From NCBI GenBank assembly GCA_021432605.1, contig MU271144.1, forward strand, positions 2,042,606 to 2,106,605: a stretch of 64,000 bases of DNA. The letters run 5' to 3'. Under the pieces are notes generated by a model, which saw nothing but the letters and a program-made list of their open reading frames with translations, ran no database searches and had not been told where the DNA came from. Below are positions 22,036 to 35,003 of this stretch, piece by piece (within the stretch, counting starts at the first letter, position 1; every line of letters starts with the position of its first letter). The position numbers were made by a program, and so were the translations under genes. Origin of the DNA: Coniochaeta sp. PMI_546. Taxonomy: Eukaryota; Ascomycota; Sordariomycetes; Coniochaetales; Coniochaetaceae.

Positions 22036-25000
22036 CTAAGCATCTGTCATCTCCGTGTCGACAGATCCCTGAGCGATAAAGTTCCTCCACGGTCCTTCCT
22101 CGGGACCCCAGTTGCCCTCGTAGACTGTAGCACCGGCATGTCGACGCAGGGCAACCCAGCGGAGCGCTTCAGTGTCGATGAGCTGTTGGGCCGTGGGACG
22201 CTGCGCAGGGTTCGGATGGAGCATCCAGCCGACAATACTATCAAGGGAATTCGGATTCTGCGCGTCGGCCATAAAGTCGGGAGGGCTCTGCAGCTCAGCT
22301 CGGGATCTAGCGCCAAAGAGGTTGCTGGCGTCATGGGTCATTGTGTTTCCCGAGAACTGGAACGGTATGCATTCGGTCGCAGGCGGAGAGATGGCCGAAT
22401 CCTGACCAATGGGCGTGCCGGTCGCGTCTCTAACGACAGATCCGGCAGTCTTGCTGGTCAGGCTTGGAATGTTGCTCATGTCACCTTCCCGGAGCTCGAC
22501 CCAAGTGCTTCCGTTGTCAGGAAGACCGACATTGCAAGCAGCCTCAAGCATCATAAGACCCAGGGAAAAGATGTCGGCGGGTTTGTCATACTGCCCGCGC
22601 AGTATCTCGGGAGCGATGTACACGCGGTCGCCCTCGCCGTCAATGCTCGTCTGGACGGGCCACTCCGCAGCTAGTCCGAAATCGCCAATCTTGAGCCGGC
22701 CCTCGAAAGTAATGAACACGTTTGCCGGCTTGAGATCCAAGTGAATAAATCCATGGTCGTGGATCTCACGCACACCCTGTTTAACCACAAAGTTAGATAT
22801 CTCGCGCCGTAGGTGACAGGGAAGAAAGTGCACATACGTAGCAGAGTTCAAGCATGATTTTCCAGATCCTGAAGTCGTCCAGCCTGCCGGTCTTACCGAC
22901 ATTATCAAGGAACTCCCCCAGACTGCCTTCCTCGCAATACTCCGTCTGAATGTACAGTTGATGGTTCTCCTCCCAACTTTCGAAGTAGCGCACCACATGA
23001 TCACATTGACTCAACGCCTTGAGCACGCTAACCTCGTGGTACCTCTTCTTTCGGTCTTTTGGGCCAGTGATAGGTGCACATATCTTCTTCACAACATAGA
23101 CACGCACCGATGGGCGGGGGCTGGAGGGGGTGTGCCGACCAGGTGTCGTCGCAAACACAGGAGCGAAGGGTGGATAGCTTGACTTAGTGACCTTGAAGAC
23201 ATGCGAGAACTCGCCGGAACCGATGGGTTCAGCTTTATCGAATCGGCGGCTCAGTAGGTCATGGTCAGTCTCGACGTCATCATGGGCTGAAGCGATGCTG
23301 AAACGACGTTCACCTCGTCCGATGAATGACAACGACATCCGGCCCTGGGTGGTCGGTGTCGCAGGAGGGTGAGCAGAGCTTGGCACGCCTGCGATGGACG
23401 AGTGCGATCCGTGAGAGTTCGAGATGGACAGCCGGCTCGGGTCGGGGGGTACCATACTGCCACTGCCCAGGGGCGTCGTGGGTGTAGGCGACCTGAAGTT
23501 TCCTAGATGGTCCAACGGGGTCGCTGGATGCAGATCTGATTTAGTATAAACTTTCTCCCGAGCATCCACTGACATCTTGAATGGGAGCTTGAGCGGAATC
23601 GGTGTGCACAGGTGTTCGCGATTCGCCCGAGAGTGAGGGAAAGACAATATAGATTGCAATGGCAGAAAAGAGCATATGTCTCTATCATGAACCAGCGGAG
23701 TCTTCGCAGCCTCGGGCGACTGCGTTTTCTCCGCCATCGGCTCCGCGAAGGTGTATGGACGTGGTGACTTACAGTTTGAGTCGGTGACCTGGGCATCAGG
23801 CCCATTGCTAGTAGTGGAAATCGAAGCAGGTAGAAAGCGAGATGCGTTCGGAGAACCATTAGGAGTGGTGCTTGGCTGAGTCTGAGCGTTTGGAGGCTTG
23901 AAGAACAGATTCTTAGTCGGGGTTGGCGGGATAAAGTCTCCATCGGCTCCTTGAGCATCATCTCCGTCTATACTCAGAAGACTAGACCGTCGGCTGTGAG
24001 CATTTCGTGCCTTGAAAAGACCTCCAAGTCGGTCCGAGTTACCGAAGCTGATTGGGAACGCGGGCGGATTCTTCCACGACGAGTTGAAAGGCGTTGACGG
24101 ACTACCAGCAAAAGATGGTCTTCCGGATCGCCGTCCGCTAGCAGAGGATTGGGGAGGGAAGGTATTGGCCGGATAATGCTGCTTCTTGCAAGGAGTGTCC
24201 GGCATAGGAGTTGAAGCAGTGGTATCTAACTTCAGACGCTCCGCTTCCGCAGCGCGGCGACCAACTTTGGACACCAGCCCAGTAGACGCGAACGCATTAG
24301 GGTCGGGTTTGGCACTTTTGTAGGCCGGTGTAGAGACCACGTTTCCGTCTGAAGGCCGCCGCGATCCTATCGGAACGGACTTTGAAAAGTTCAAGGGAAC
24401 ACGTGGCTTATCAGTGATAAACGTGACAGGGAAGTGCGTTGGAGACTCGTCCGGAACGCTGGAGCTGGATCCGGAGGACGACTGGGTGATCGTCCGAGAA
24501 AGAGGATGCCGGGGATGGTTTTGCACGCCGCCGAACATGTGAACTGACGGATGCGGCAGAGGATGATGTGCCGTGAAAGGCGATCCTCGCGGTTCAGGTG
24601 GAAGGTACTGATCCAGGGACAGCCGTGGTCGGTTGCGCGGGGCAGCCGGCGAAGCGACGTCGTTGGCCATATTGGACAGCTGCTTCTCGCCCTGCCGTCG
24701 ACCCCATGACGTCCTGCCATCGCCGTGGCGCTGCTGTAGGGTAGTCTTGCGCAGCGATGATGCGCGACGCGTGACTGTGGGTGTAGGCGGTGGTACCTGA
24801 TCCCGAAAAAGTGACTGACTAGAGCCGGTCAGTTGATACTCGTGATTCGTAGCGTCTTCGTGTATTTCGAAACTAGGTTGAGACGTCGGAGGCGGCGGGT
24901 GGTCGAAGATATTGAAGTCGTTTCCAAAACTCGCAATCCCATGTAGACTACGTCGCTTCGCAACCGGACTGCCCAGGCTTGACTGGTCCAAGTTCATGAG

Positions 25001-25705
25001 CGCATCAGACCGCTTCAGAGGACTTGCGCTGGCTATCGAAGGGCCCTCATTCTTGACTTCCAAGAATTTGGAAATGGCTGTCGATGCGCCCGAGACGTCT
25101 AGATGCACTGAATGGCGTGATGGCTTCTCTAGATTGCGGCGCGAAACAGGGCTGAATCCTAAGGCAAAATCTCGAAACTTAGATGTAGTTGCTAGGGCAT
25201 CTTCTTGACTCTGGGCTACCGGCGCCGCTGTAGATGGAGGCACGAGATTCCCAGAATCGGAGGAGGCACCAAAGACCCTCTTTAGAGGACTCTTGGGTGA
25301 CGCACGGGTTCGGGTCAAAGGCCTGGCTGTCTGAGGGCGTGGCCGTGCTGATCGAACTGATAGCTTTACACCAGTTCTAAAAGGAGTGAATGCTGTTGTT
25401 TGTGGTGTTGATGTAGAAGCGCCCTGTTGGCCCACGCCGGGAGTGTCGAAGTTTATTCTGGAGTTCTCGGCAAAGGTCGTAAATGCCCTGGGTGGTGTAG
25501 GTGTAGGCGACGATTGTGGGGTGGTCGAAGGTGAACCGTCGGTGGAAGCAGTAGACCCTGAAGCGGTTCGCACCATTCCAAACCTAGACGGTGACCTGGA
25601 CATTGACCTGCGGAGGGATCGTACAGCCGCCGTCATATCAACATGGTGGACGTGAGTGGGCGATGGGAGCGTCAAGGTGCCCCCGCTACCACCCGAGTAT
25701 GACAT
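22036..25705 (-). CDS. wee1: Wee1-family mitosis-inhibitor protein kinase
   Basis: Exons 25705-22838 and 22776-22036 give 1202 aa. The 61-nt intron (GTATGT...AACAG) lies inside the kinase domain and joins MLELCY to GVREIHDHGF. Wee1 phosphorylates Tyr15 of Cdk1 and delays entry into mitosis. About 815 residues of disordered, Ser/Pro-rich regulatory sequence with many SP/TP sites precede the kinase domain (about 815-1190). That domain shows the glycine loop IGSGEFSHVFKV, the VVKK lysine, the catalytic loop HLDLKPANV (Asp970), DFG at 988-990, and EGDRVYIAPEIL, the Wee1-type activation segment. The start is the first ATG (MSYSGGSGG); the open frame extends upstream only from a TTG. A. nidulans ankA is the likely orthologue. 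A cluster of CGCGT boxes lies about 1.2 kb upstream. Confidence 0.94.
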
Positions 25706-28657
25706 TTTGGCGAAAGTTTCCTTAGTGTCCTTTACCACTTCTTCCAACAAGTGCGCACAAGACGCACGACACCACTCAGACTTGTGATCCTATCACCGGA
25801 TGTCCAGTCTGAGAAATTCTGCAACCACCAGTTGATTTGTGACTGCGACAGCAGCTAGTCAGGATGGCTTGAGCTGCCGATAGGTTGATATATCCTAATA
25901 TGGGTATGGATGCCAAAGATATGCGATGGGCGCCCAGTCCTCAAAGTTGCCGTGATGGTGTGGTGAACGGTCAAGAGGTCGGTGTCCCAGAGCAGCGCAG
26001 CTCACTCTGTCAGAAGCAACAACGGCTTGTAGCACAAGCTTGGTGAACAGGGTACAGCGAAGATAAGATGCTCAAGGCAAGCGCGTGTTCCTTCAGAGCT
26101 GGATTGATGGTGTTTCAGAAGACACGGAAAAGAACAGAATTCGAAGAGGGTGGAAGTGACGAGAAGGCGTGGCGACCTGTCACCGTGTTTGCGATGACGC
26201 GAGTGTGTCAAGTTGAACGGTGAGGTCGAGTGATGGCGATCAGGTGCGATGGAGTTTGGCGCATCGAAGGTCGGTGTGTGACTTCTTGTTGGGCTTCTCC
26301 ACATACAACAACACAGCAGAGGATCTAGATGTCAGACCATATCGATCTTCAGGGTCCTTCGACGTCCTTTCGCTCTCTCTCTATATTTGCTTGGTGGCGG
26401 CTTTCCTTGGCTGGGAGATCCCAATTCGCTCGCTGCCCAGTTCAGAAGGCACACATGTCAAAGCTGCGAAGAAGCGAAGACACGCTAGATTAGGCAGTGA
26501 TGGAACAAACACAGCACCTCTCCACTGCTTGTCGAGGCGCGACGAGCAACAACAAGGCCTCGAAGACTAGTCGCAAACAGGTGTGTGGCGAAACGGGCTG
26601 TCTTCCTCAGAGTTCCGCAGTGTTTGTCGCAGAGTTGCCGGCTGATGTGATGTTTACTGCCGATCGCACAGAAAGCTGGAAACGAGGGAAGACAGTGACG
26701 TGGATGATGAATGGAGGCGTGCAAAGATGTGCAGGAAGGGCAATGACGGGGTTGGACAGCTTTTGGGTACCTCTAAGACTTTTGTTGGATCTTGGGAAGG
26801 CAGCGCTGGTGTTCCGTCCGAACAAGTGGGAGAGAACCTGCCAAGAAAGACGTCGTGTTGTTTACACACTTACCCGATCTGGTATCGCGTCTCGCGTGCC
26901 GGACGCGTCTGATGGGGCGAAAAGTGGAGGACGTGGCATTATCAAGTGGGAAGGCAGGAAGGAACAAGGGGTCCAGGAGGGTGCCCCCTGTCAGAATTTT
27001 CTTTAGTGTCTTTGCTGGTCACTAGCGCCATTTGAGCTCCATCACAATTCCACTTCTTCTGCCAGGGGGCTCCGCACAAAGTGTCTCTCTCTTGTCTCGC
27101 CCGGTTGTTGTTTGAAGCTGCTGAAGGAAGACAAAACAGCTCTGTCTGATGCAGATTCCCCTAGTCAGCTCTCCTTATCGATTGTCGGCAGCTTCGCGAG
27201 ACACTCAGCCTTTGTTTTGTCTCAAACATGAGGGGACTATGACGAAATGGTGACTGGAGGGGAAAGGAGTAGACGTACTGTTGGCAAGAAAGAGCAGCAT
27301 GCAAGAGCAAGCTGCCTCCAAACTTCCGGAATCCTTCCTGCCTTTCCGTCCACGGCCTTGGGTCGATCGCAAACGCAGCTCCCGGCAAATCGCTGCAGGT
27401 TGGACAATGGCACCTCACACTGATGGCCGCCCCGGACAGGGGTCGCGGAACAGTGGCCTCTCTCCGTGGAACACACCGTTTTTCATCCAGCCATCTCCGA
27501 CACTCTGTCTCTCCTTGCTCTCTCCAGACCGCTTGATCTTGTCCACTCAATGCCCCCTCACGTCTGCATATCGCCTGCAGTAGAGCCTCCATTTCTGCAG
27601 CTTGGTCTGCGCGTTGATAGTCACTAACGCAGTCCTGGCTGTATTAGAACCAGTGTTGAGAGAAGGCTAGAATCAGACGCGCCTTGGACCCTCTTGTCTG
27701 GCGCGGTTGGTTTTACGTACCTAATTGTTTATAACATGCGGTGTCCTACCTCATACTGCAGGAATACGGAGGGCATGAAATTACCTATTACCTCTCTGTT
27801 AGGAATTGTGCGCCGTCTCCTCGGCTTGTCATCATTTCCTTTTCTCCCGCTCTCCTTTTCGCACGATCAAAACAGACAACGGCGCGTACAATAAACAAAG
27901 ACATCGTACTCACTTCGAGTATTGCGCATCGCTTGCGAATTACCGGATATCCCGATATCCCGGAAATACGTCAAAGACGCCGTTAATTGCCCGTAATCTC
28001 GTGGATTCATGCTGTATTTCGCTTCCATCTTCTCGAAATCTTCCACTGTTGTGACCTGTGTTTGCCCCTCTTCCATCCAGGCTTCATTGCCCCCATGCCC
28101 ATGCTCCCATGGCCCTTTCTCCTGCTTCCCTGCTTCACAAGGTTTCCCTCCATCCGGGCCATCCCTGACTCGAAAACTCGGACTACAGCACCCCGCAGGG
28201 TCGCAGGAGATCGTGGCGCACAAAATCGGCCGCCGAGTCGAATCAAATTTTGTCGATTGTGCCTCTATCGATAGACATGTCATGGGCCCATGGCAACTTA
28301 TCTGGCTCGGTACGGGAGCCTGTGCTCGGCGCGCTGAAGCCTGAAAGCGTGGGTCCGATATCTTAGGCTATCGGCCGAGGACGTGTCAAAGAGGGCCCCC
28401 TAAAAGGAGGCAAGTGGGTATTTGTGTGTTTGATGTTATTTTAATACAAGTAAATATTTACACACAGCGTTACAAGCCGTTGAGGACGCAACGGGTCTCG
28501 TCCGTTCCGCAGTCCCGTAATGCAGCGCTCCTATTTGAGTCGTCGAGAGTCTCAAGTTCCGCTGATGTCTTACTCTGATACCTTAGTAGAAACGGCAAAA
28601 AGCTCGTGTCCCCTTCGGTTGCATGTCCGCGAAGTCCACAGTCGTATTGTCCCGTGC
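25706..28657. other. Long spacer upstream of wee1, to the 3' end of med1
   Basis: Nearly 3 kb with no gene I can defend. It should hold the wee1 promoter and probably a long leader. Short open frames on both strands (for example 27161-27592 minus, 143 codons with an ATG) have no recognised domain. Confidence 0.55.
26885..26908. promoter_or_regulatory. Triple (A/T)CGCGT cluster upstream of wee1
   Basis: TCGCGT at 26885-26890, TCGCGT at 26892-26897 and ACGCGT at 26903-26908: three boxes in 24 bp, all in the same orientation, about 1.18 kb upstream of the wee1 ATG. The last is a perfect MluI box. The yeast homologue SWE1 peaks at G1/S, so MBF control is a reasonable inference, although the distance is long. 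Confidence 0.5.
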
Positions 28658-30776
28658 TCAGGCCCATCTTGTACGGATGAACTCGATCCACTGGCCGATA
28701 TCCTCCTTGACTTCCAGCATCTTACCCAGATCTTCCGGTCTCCGCTCCCGGCCGTTCGGGGCAGTTGTGTTGCTTTCATCAAGCACATTTTGCGACTCAA
28801 CGTGCACCTGTCCGTTCGCCTGGATCTCCAGCGTGACACTTGCCGTTCTCTGCTGGAAAGGGAACGTGATGCTCAGCCGAGGAACAGGATAAGTGGTGAA
28901 GTTGACATCCACATTGAGTCCCGGTGTCTTTGCATCCCCTGATACCGCCTGCCCCGCTCCATCTATCCCGGCACCGGCCATGAGAGCCTCGTAGTCGTCC
29001 TCATTCGTCGTTGTGGCTGTCGTCTTCACCGATTTATCTTCGGCAGTCGATATAGCCGGGGCAGATTCGTTCTGGCCAAACTCCTTTTCGAGTATTGTCG
29101 AAAGGAACGCATACTGTCTCAAAAGAGGCAGTATGCTAATGATCTGCTGCGGGTGCGAGAACGGTATCTCTGTCAAGGTCTTGCCAATCACCGGTCTATA
29201 AATCCATAGCCGATTTCTGTGCGTATTCTGGCTCCATTCAGGCTCAGTCGATGCACTCCAGACGTCCACTTTCCTAGTCACCGTGATGTTGCGCGGCTCG
29301 TTGGGATCATGATGGCTTCCCGGCCGAACGGGGAAAAGCAAGCTGTCGAGGGTAACATGCGGTATAAATACTGCTGAAGGCAGAGCGCCGCCCCTCTGGC
29401 ATATCTCTTCCCACACGTTGACGGGGACGTGAAGTGGAGGATCAAGTATTGCCTTAAACATCACTTCTGGGAACTTCGGCCCAAGTAGGAGTCCGTCAGC
29501 TCCCAGGCCGTTGGCGTCAGGTTCGGTTTTTGAAGCATCGGAAGGCTGTAAAATGGTATTATCGGGTTGTAGCCAGTCGATGACTGGACCGGGCTGGAGG
29601 TTATCGGGTCCGTTAGCTTTCTCGACTTCCATGGAAAGCCACTTATCCGAGACTCGGACTGGAGGAATCGAGATGTCTTTCAGAGGCGCACAGCTGATGA
29701 GCATGCCCCATGTCTTTTCCGTCTCTTCTATGTACGCACGGTCCTCATCACTGCCTGTTGGAAGAAGTCGATTTTCTTTCCAGTAGTCGATACTCAGACC
29801 TACCCGACCCCTCGCATGCATAACCGGCCTTCCGTTTCTCGTACATAGCACCACGTTGGCGATATACTGGTCGTCCCTCCCGTTGTACGCAGGATCCTCG
29901 CGGATTTTCTGAAGGTCCCAATGATAGAGTCTCTCCAAACTCTCGTAGATGCCGCCAATGGCTTCAAAGAGATTCAAGCCAGGAATGACGCTAAGCTTGT
30001 CCAGGGTCGCCAGAAGCTCGAAGTTGGCAGCGAATCGATCTAGGCGCTTAGTCAAAGGATTTTGCCCGGGCGCCAATCTAAGGTCGTCGAGCAATATTCT
30101 TCCAGCCTCCTCCGCATGCTTGGCAACAATATCGGCGCTTTCTGGGAAGGCGAGCGACACAGACTGGACAGCATCCTTCAGCAGGACGATGAGGAGTTCG
30201 ATCGCCGATCCTGCCACAATAAGGGTTCTCGGCTTAGCACCACCGCCTCCCATATCATCTTCCCACATGCATTCCATCCCGAGACGTTTGACGAGCCGTT
30301 CCAGTCCAGCTTCGCTTACAAGGCCCCTATTTTGCTTCAAATGGTCAGCAGGTGTGCACCACAGATCAGCCGAACGGAACGGTACTCACACTCAGAATGT
30401 CGATGACAGTCTGCAGTCGTCTAGCCCTGTCATCCTCGTCATTCCTACCGAGGTTGCCAAGGCTGCCCAGAGTGCTGACACCGTCAAGATTCATCTCGAG
30501 ACTTCCCATACTCAAAGCTCCCAGCGCCGCGGCAGCCGAAGGGCTGTCGAAATTGACAGCTGAACTTCCTGGGTGTCCCATGAGGGTGATCGAGTTCGCA
30601 GGCGACTTCTTAAACTGCTGTGGAGACGATCGTGGACCGTGGGGTGTGAGCCCAGCATGGCCGGCCACGGATGTTGAGAAGGGTGTTGAAACTGGAGGAG
30701 TGGCAGCTGCTCCATGTTGGGATTGAGATGGTGTCTTGCCCTGCTGCGAGGGGGCCTGCTTCATCGGCGTTGCCAT
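28658..30776 (-). CDS. med1: Mediator complex subunit 1 (Med1)
   Basis: Exons 30776-30390 and 30334-28658 give 687 aa. The 55-nt intron (GTGAGT donor, CTGAC branch, GAAG acceptor) joins VIDILS to QNRGLVSEAGLERL; the nearer ATAG acceptor would put a stop in frame, so the GAAG site is used. Med1 is a middle-module subunit of Mediator, which links gene-specific activators to RNA polymerase II in the nucleus. The N-terminal 110 residues are Gln/Ser/Pro-rich and disordered. The Med1 domain follows (ARRLQTVIDIL, LERLVKRLGMECMWEDD, FELLATLDKLSVIPGLNLFEAI) and reaches to about residue 540. The C-terminal part ends in a conserved-looking WIEFIRTRWA. The start ATG (MATPMKQAPSQQ) is the only good one. 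Assignment rests on the domain pattern. Confidence 0.88.
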
Positions 30777-33700
30777 GCCAATGAACAGGACTGCGTCGCT
30801 TCAGGTGGTGTTCTAGAGTTCCGTCATGTGCGCAGCCGACTAGGAGATAGGTATGAACAGAGAGCTCCGCTGCGTTGGTTAATGCGAGGCTGTGGCTTCC
30901 CTCGCCAGAAATCATGAGTTGAGTCTTCTTCAAGTCTTGACTCCGCAAACAGAATTTGAGGGTGAGTCTTTATAAGAGTCTTGTCAAGCGAAATAATCAA
31001 ATTGAAAATGCAGATAGTCTGCTTCAATATTTCCCAGTCATAGTCGTTGTTTTGACTAAAACTAAGGTGAGGTTGCAGGGTCTTGGGTCTCCAGCTTCCA
31101 CTTCAGACTGGTGTGGGGCTCTAAAATGCACGGTCCATGCCTTTTCGACATTCACCTTGGATGTCGAGTTCCGGCCCGTTCTGAACCTCACTTCATCAGC
31201 AGACTATATCCGCTGAAATTATGGCAAGTACCTTCTATTGAGTAGAAATGGTTGCAACTTATATGTCTTTGAGGTCATAGTCTTATTGTGTTTCTCTGTG
31301 CACTCTGCCTGACTGGACGCTAACCTGCATTCTGGAGGCAGGTGTACGGTAAGGGACAGTCCAGGGAAGACGTTGTCCTTTCGCTGAAGACCTAAGACAG
31401 ACCGGAGCTCACGATGAGCCGTTCTTGCAGTCGTAACTTCTTCTACCTCAGCTTCCACGGGGAATGCGAAGGTGACATGACAGAGTATGAAAACCTGAGA
31501 ATGCAATTGTAACCTGGAACCTTCTTGGGCTTGAAGGCGCGTGATGCAATGGACCTGGGCAGCCTGCAGTCACGATCATCTTCGGTGAAGCAGCCACAAA
31601 GACCGGCCCCGTTCGACCACAAATCTCAAGATACGGTGTTCCTTCTCCTATCATCATTATCTGCCGCTGCTGGTAACTCCTACCTGGAAGTAGAACCTTG
31701 AATGATGTGAACAACACAAATCCGGATCGTCAAAGTGAGGTCATGCATAGCTGTAGCAGATATACGCATCTTAAGACGTGTGCGGGACGGCAACACAATC
31801 AAGAATGGCAAATATATTGGAGTCATGGACAGACCTTCCGACTACCAAGTTGCCCGGAGATGGCATCAAGTCAGCTTCCAAGGCAACTCGGCCCATATGA
31901 CAGGCAAGAAGAAATCTCTAGGGGCTACGTGCTTGGTTATGCACGAAAATCTCATACTGGCTGAGACAGTGCTCCTGAGTAGTCAGGGACGTCATTTTCA
32001 CACCTGAACTTGACCAGATCCTGACCGAGGGCAAAGGCGCCGAAGGCTCAAATCAGCATGACAGTGCCAAAGAATATCCCGGTATAGGGTCACACTTCCT
32101 AAAGGCTCATGTATCCTCGAGACTAGTTTATGTTGAATAAGGTGACAAGAATTGTCGCAGAGGTCTTCGCAGCTTATAAGAATAACTCAACACCTCCAGG
32201 CTGCTCCACGTTACCGTCGTTTATTCCCGTAAATCGGGTAGTACTCGATAGAAAAAATTTACCCCTGGCCACTCAATCACCAATGTTTACCTATTGAGAC
32301 AGCTATTATAGATATAAATACTGGTGGCTACCTTGCCAGTCACGGGAGTACCAGCTTGCTTCAGTCTAGAATGTTTTGTGTTGTCGTTCCCTTAATGGTA
32401 TCCCATAATTATCGGGACACTTATGGCGGTGCTCCTTGAGCATTTGATCCAAGTTTTTTGAGAACGAAATTTTCATAATGCACATCGCCTCTCTATAAGC
32501 CCCTACTTGACTGCACCTAGTGAACGGCTGGGTGACTATTCGGGGCCATGGTCCATGGTTGCAACATCTTGGCACATAGAGAGAAGATCGCCTTGGGTAC
32601 GCTTTCAACAGCTTTCAAGGTCAGCCACCTTGTCTCATACAGCATAGCGATGCCGGAAACAACAGATCCTTGGTAGGCTCCAGCTATGTCAGCCAGCCCG
32701 TGGTAGCGTTGCCGATGAGATACATGATGTTGGTCAGCATATAACGGAAATCATGGAGAAGTGAGACACTCTATCTTTGGACAGCTCTATTCCGCCATGT
32801 TCCTAGGGTAGACTAGTAATAAGCGAGTTCAATCTCGAGGCAGACTTGACTAGTTCGACTAATCAGAAACCCTTCCTTTTGGGTTCATGAGGCGTATTTG
32901 GGGGAAAAGGACAGATGTAAGATGGTTGGCGAAGCTAGTATGATAGCTCACAGGTCAAATTGCGGGACAGTGAATATCCAGAATTGACTCGATTTCAGAG
33001 TAGTGGTTCGGAGCAGCTATAAGCCATCTTACCCAGCTTTCAGAGTAATAATCAACCCGTTCACATCTCTGAAATATCGGCTTCTTTGTCAGATATATCG
33101 CACAGCCCAGGATTGCTCTTCGCACTTTAGAAGAGTGGCGCAATGTCCATAGGCACTGTCCATCTCTTTGCGAGGGCAGACACGGAGACGGGGCGTGAAA
33201 ACCCTCCCAACTTTCAGTCATGAACGATTGCCAAAGGTACATGAGATCCGATGGGCGCCATACAAAGTCCAGCTACGGGCAAAAGGAACATCTGCTACCT
33301 GGCTGGGGCTGCCCATTGTGCTTTGCAAGACAGAGATATCTGGTCAGAATCTAGTCGAACCAAATCAAATCAATATCTGAGTAGAGCAAGACTTCGCCAT
33401 TGGATCGGATGTGCTGAGAGACTAACAAAGTGCCCAAAGATCCGGGACAATGGGTTGCTCAAAAACTGCAAAAAGCAATGCAGCAGGGCAGCAGAGAAGA
33501 GTTGCTAGCGCCGATGGTGATGAATTCGATGCCGACGACTCTGATGTGGAAGTCATATTTAGGTCTGTCTCGGCCATTAACGATGTGATTGTGATTGTGC
33601 TATGAATTCACGTTGAAGACTGTTAATATGCATTTCCAATAAAGTTTTGTGATGATCATGATGCAAACAGGAGATGATCTGTCACACGGGAGAAAAGAGT

Positions 33701-35003
33701 CCAGCTGTCTTGTTTACCATAGGGCAAGAGCTGACGTTGCAAGTGAGCTCTTGTTGAGAGTTTCCGCTTCAATTCTTCCATGAGGTTTTGTCTTACAACA
33801 CCCTTCTTGCCCAGTGCCTTCTTCTGTATGTGGCTGGAATTGTCAGAAGCGACTAGACCAAGTTTCACGAGCGGCACACAAATAGCATAAGTTATGTTGC
33901 TAGCTGTTGACTATCATGTATGCTATTGTAGAGGGATTGACGAGTACCTGCTTACAAGTCACATCGGCCGGTCGTTGAGGATTGTCGAGATGAATGTTGG
34001 CCGGCACATCTGGGGTACCTTGACCTTGGCTCCTACCCGCTACGACTCCATTAAACTATAGGACAAGCACTGAATCAAAGGACAAAATCAAGGGACAACG
34101 TGTCGTGGAGCAAGTTCAAATGTAAATAACCAGGATACCTTATGCAATGTCACGCAATTATCGAACAATACGGGATCCGGCTGCAGGGACCTTTGCAGTG
34201 CACGCGACCTCATCGCTGTTGTTCTCATGATGGTTTTTTTTTTTTACGACATTGGCAGCCAGCCTAGAATGCTATAAAGGCAACCAGGAACCTCTTGTAA
34301 TTAATATGCGTCTCTCAAACACACCTCAGTATCTTCACACCTGTGCCTTGAGCAGGAGTCCAAAGCTCTTTTGTGTCAAAGTGCCTGTCGCGAATTGAGC
34401 ACGAACTGCAGCAAAAACAGGACACGTGAAGATAACAAACCTGCGAGGCCCCTGCTCGAAACTTTGGCGAGCTTCTAGGTTCCCGTCGCCAAAAAGACTA
34501 CAAGTGGGCCAATTTTAAACACCAAAACGCCTTTGCCCTGAGTTTGACGAGAGCAGAGAAGAATGGTACCTCCACAACACACACAATCAGCACCGCCTAT
34601 TTCCCCTAACATAACAGCATAAGGTCTTCTATTCATTTGCCGTCTCCGCTTAGCTACCTGCGAGTTGGAGTCACTACGGAGCTTTACACACACGGATCAC
34701 AACTTGAAGTACCGTCTTCAAACCTCAAGCTACCTCGCTTCGCACCTCAACCTCCAGCGTTCTTCTGCGTATCTTCCACGTCCCTGACGATCCGTGTCCT
34801 TCACAGTTCGATCAACGGCTCTCTGCTAGTCGCTACTCCGAGCCCTATCACATATCAGACATATAGCAACAACAGAGCCTCGAAGCCTTCTCTCCACCAG
34901 TCCTGCGACCCCACCATCGACGCCACACTCGGCCGACACACCTCTAGACCTATTCAATACCGGGTTGATGCTCTCGCATACACCTCGCAACCGATAGCCC
35001 ACC
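30777..35003. other. Gene-poor region between med1 and ice2
   Basis: A 4.2-kb stretch, AT-richer than the genes, with only short overlapping open frames and no recognised domain. It contains a 12-base T run at 34234-34245. An open frame at 34637-35080 begins with TTG and overlaps the ice2 start in another frame, so I treat it as leader sequence. The last 400 bases are the ice2 promoter and 5' UTR, rich in C and T. Confidence 0.55.
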
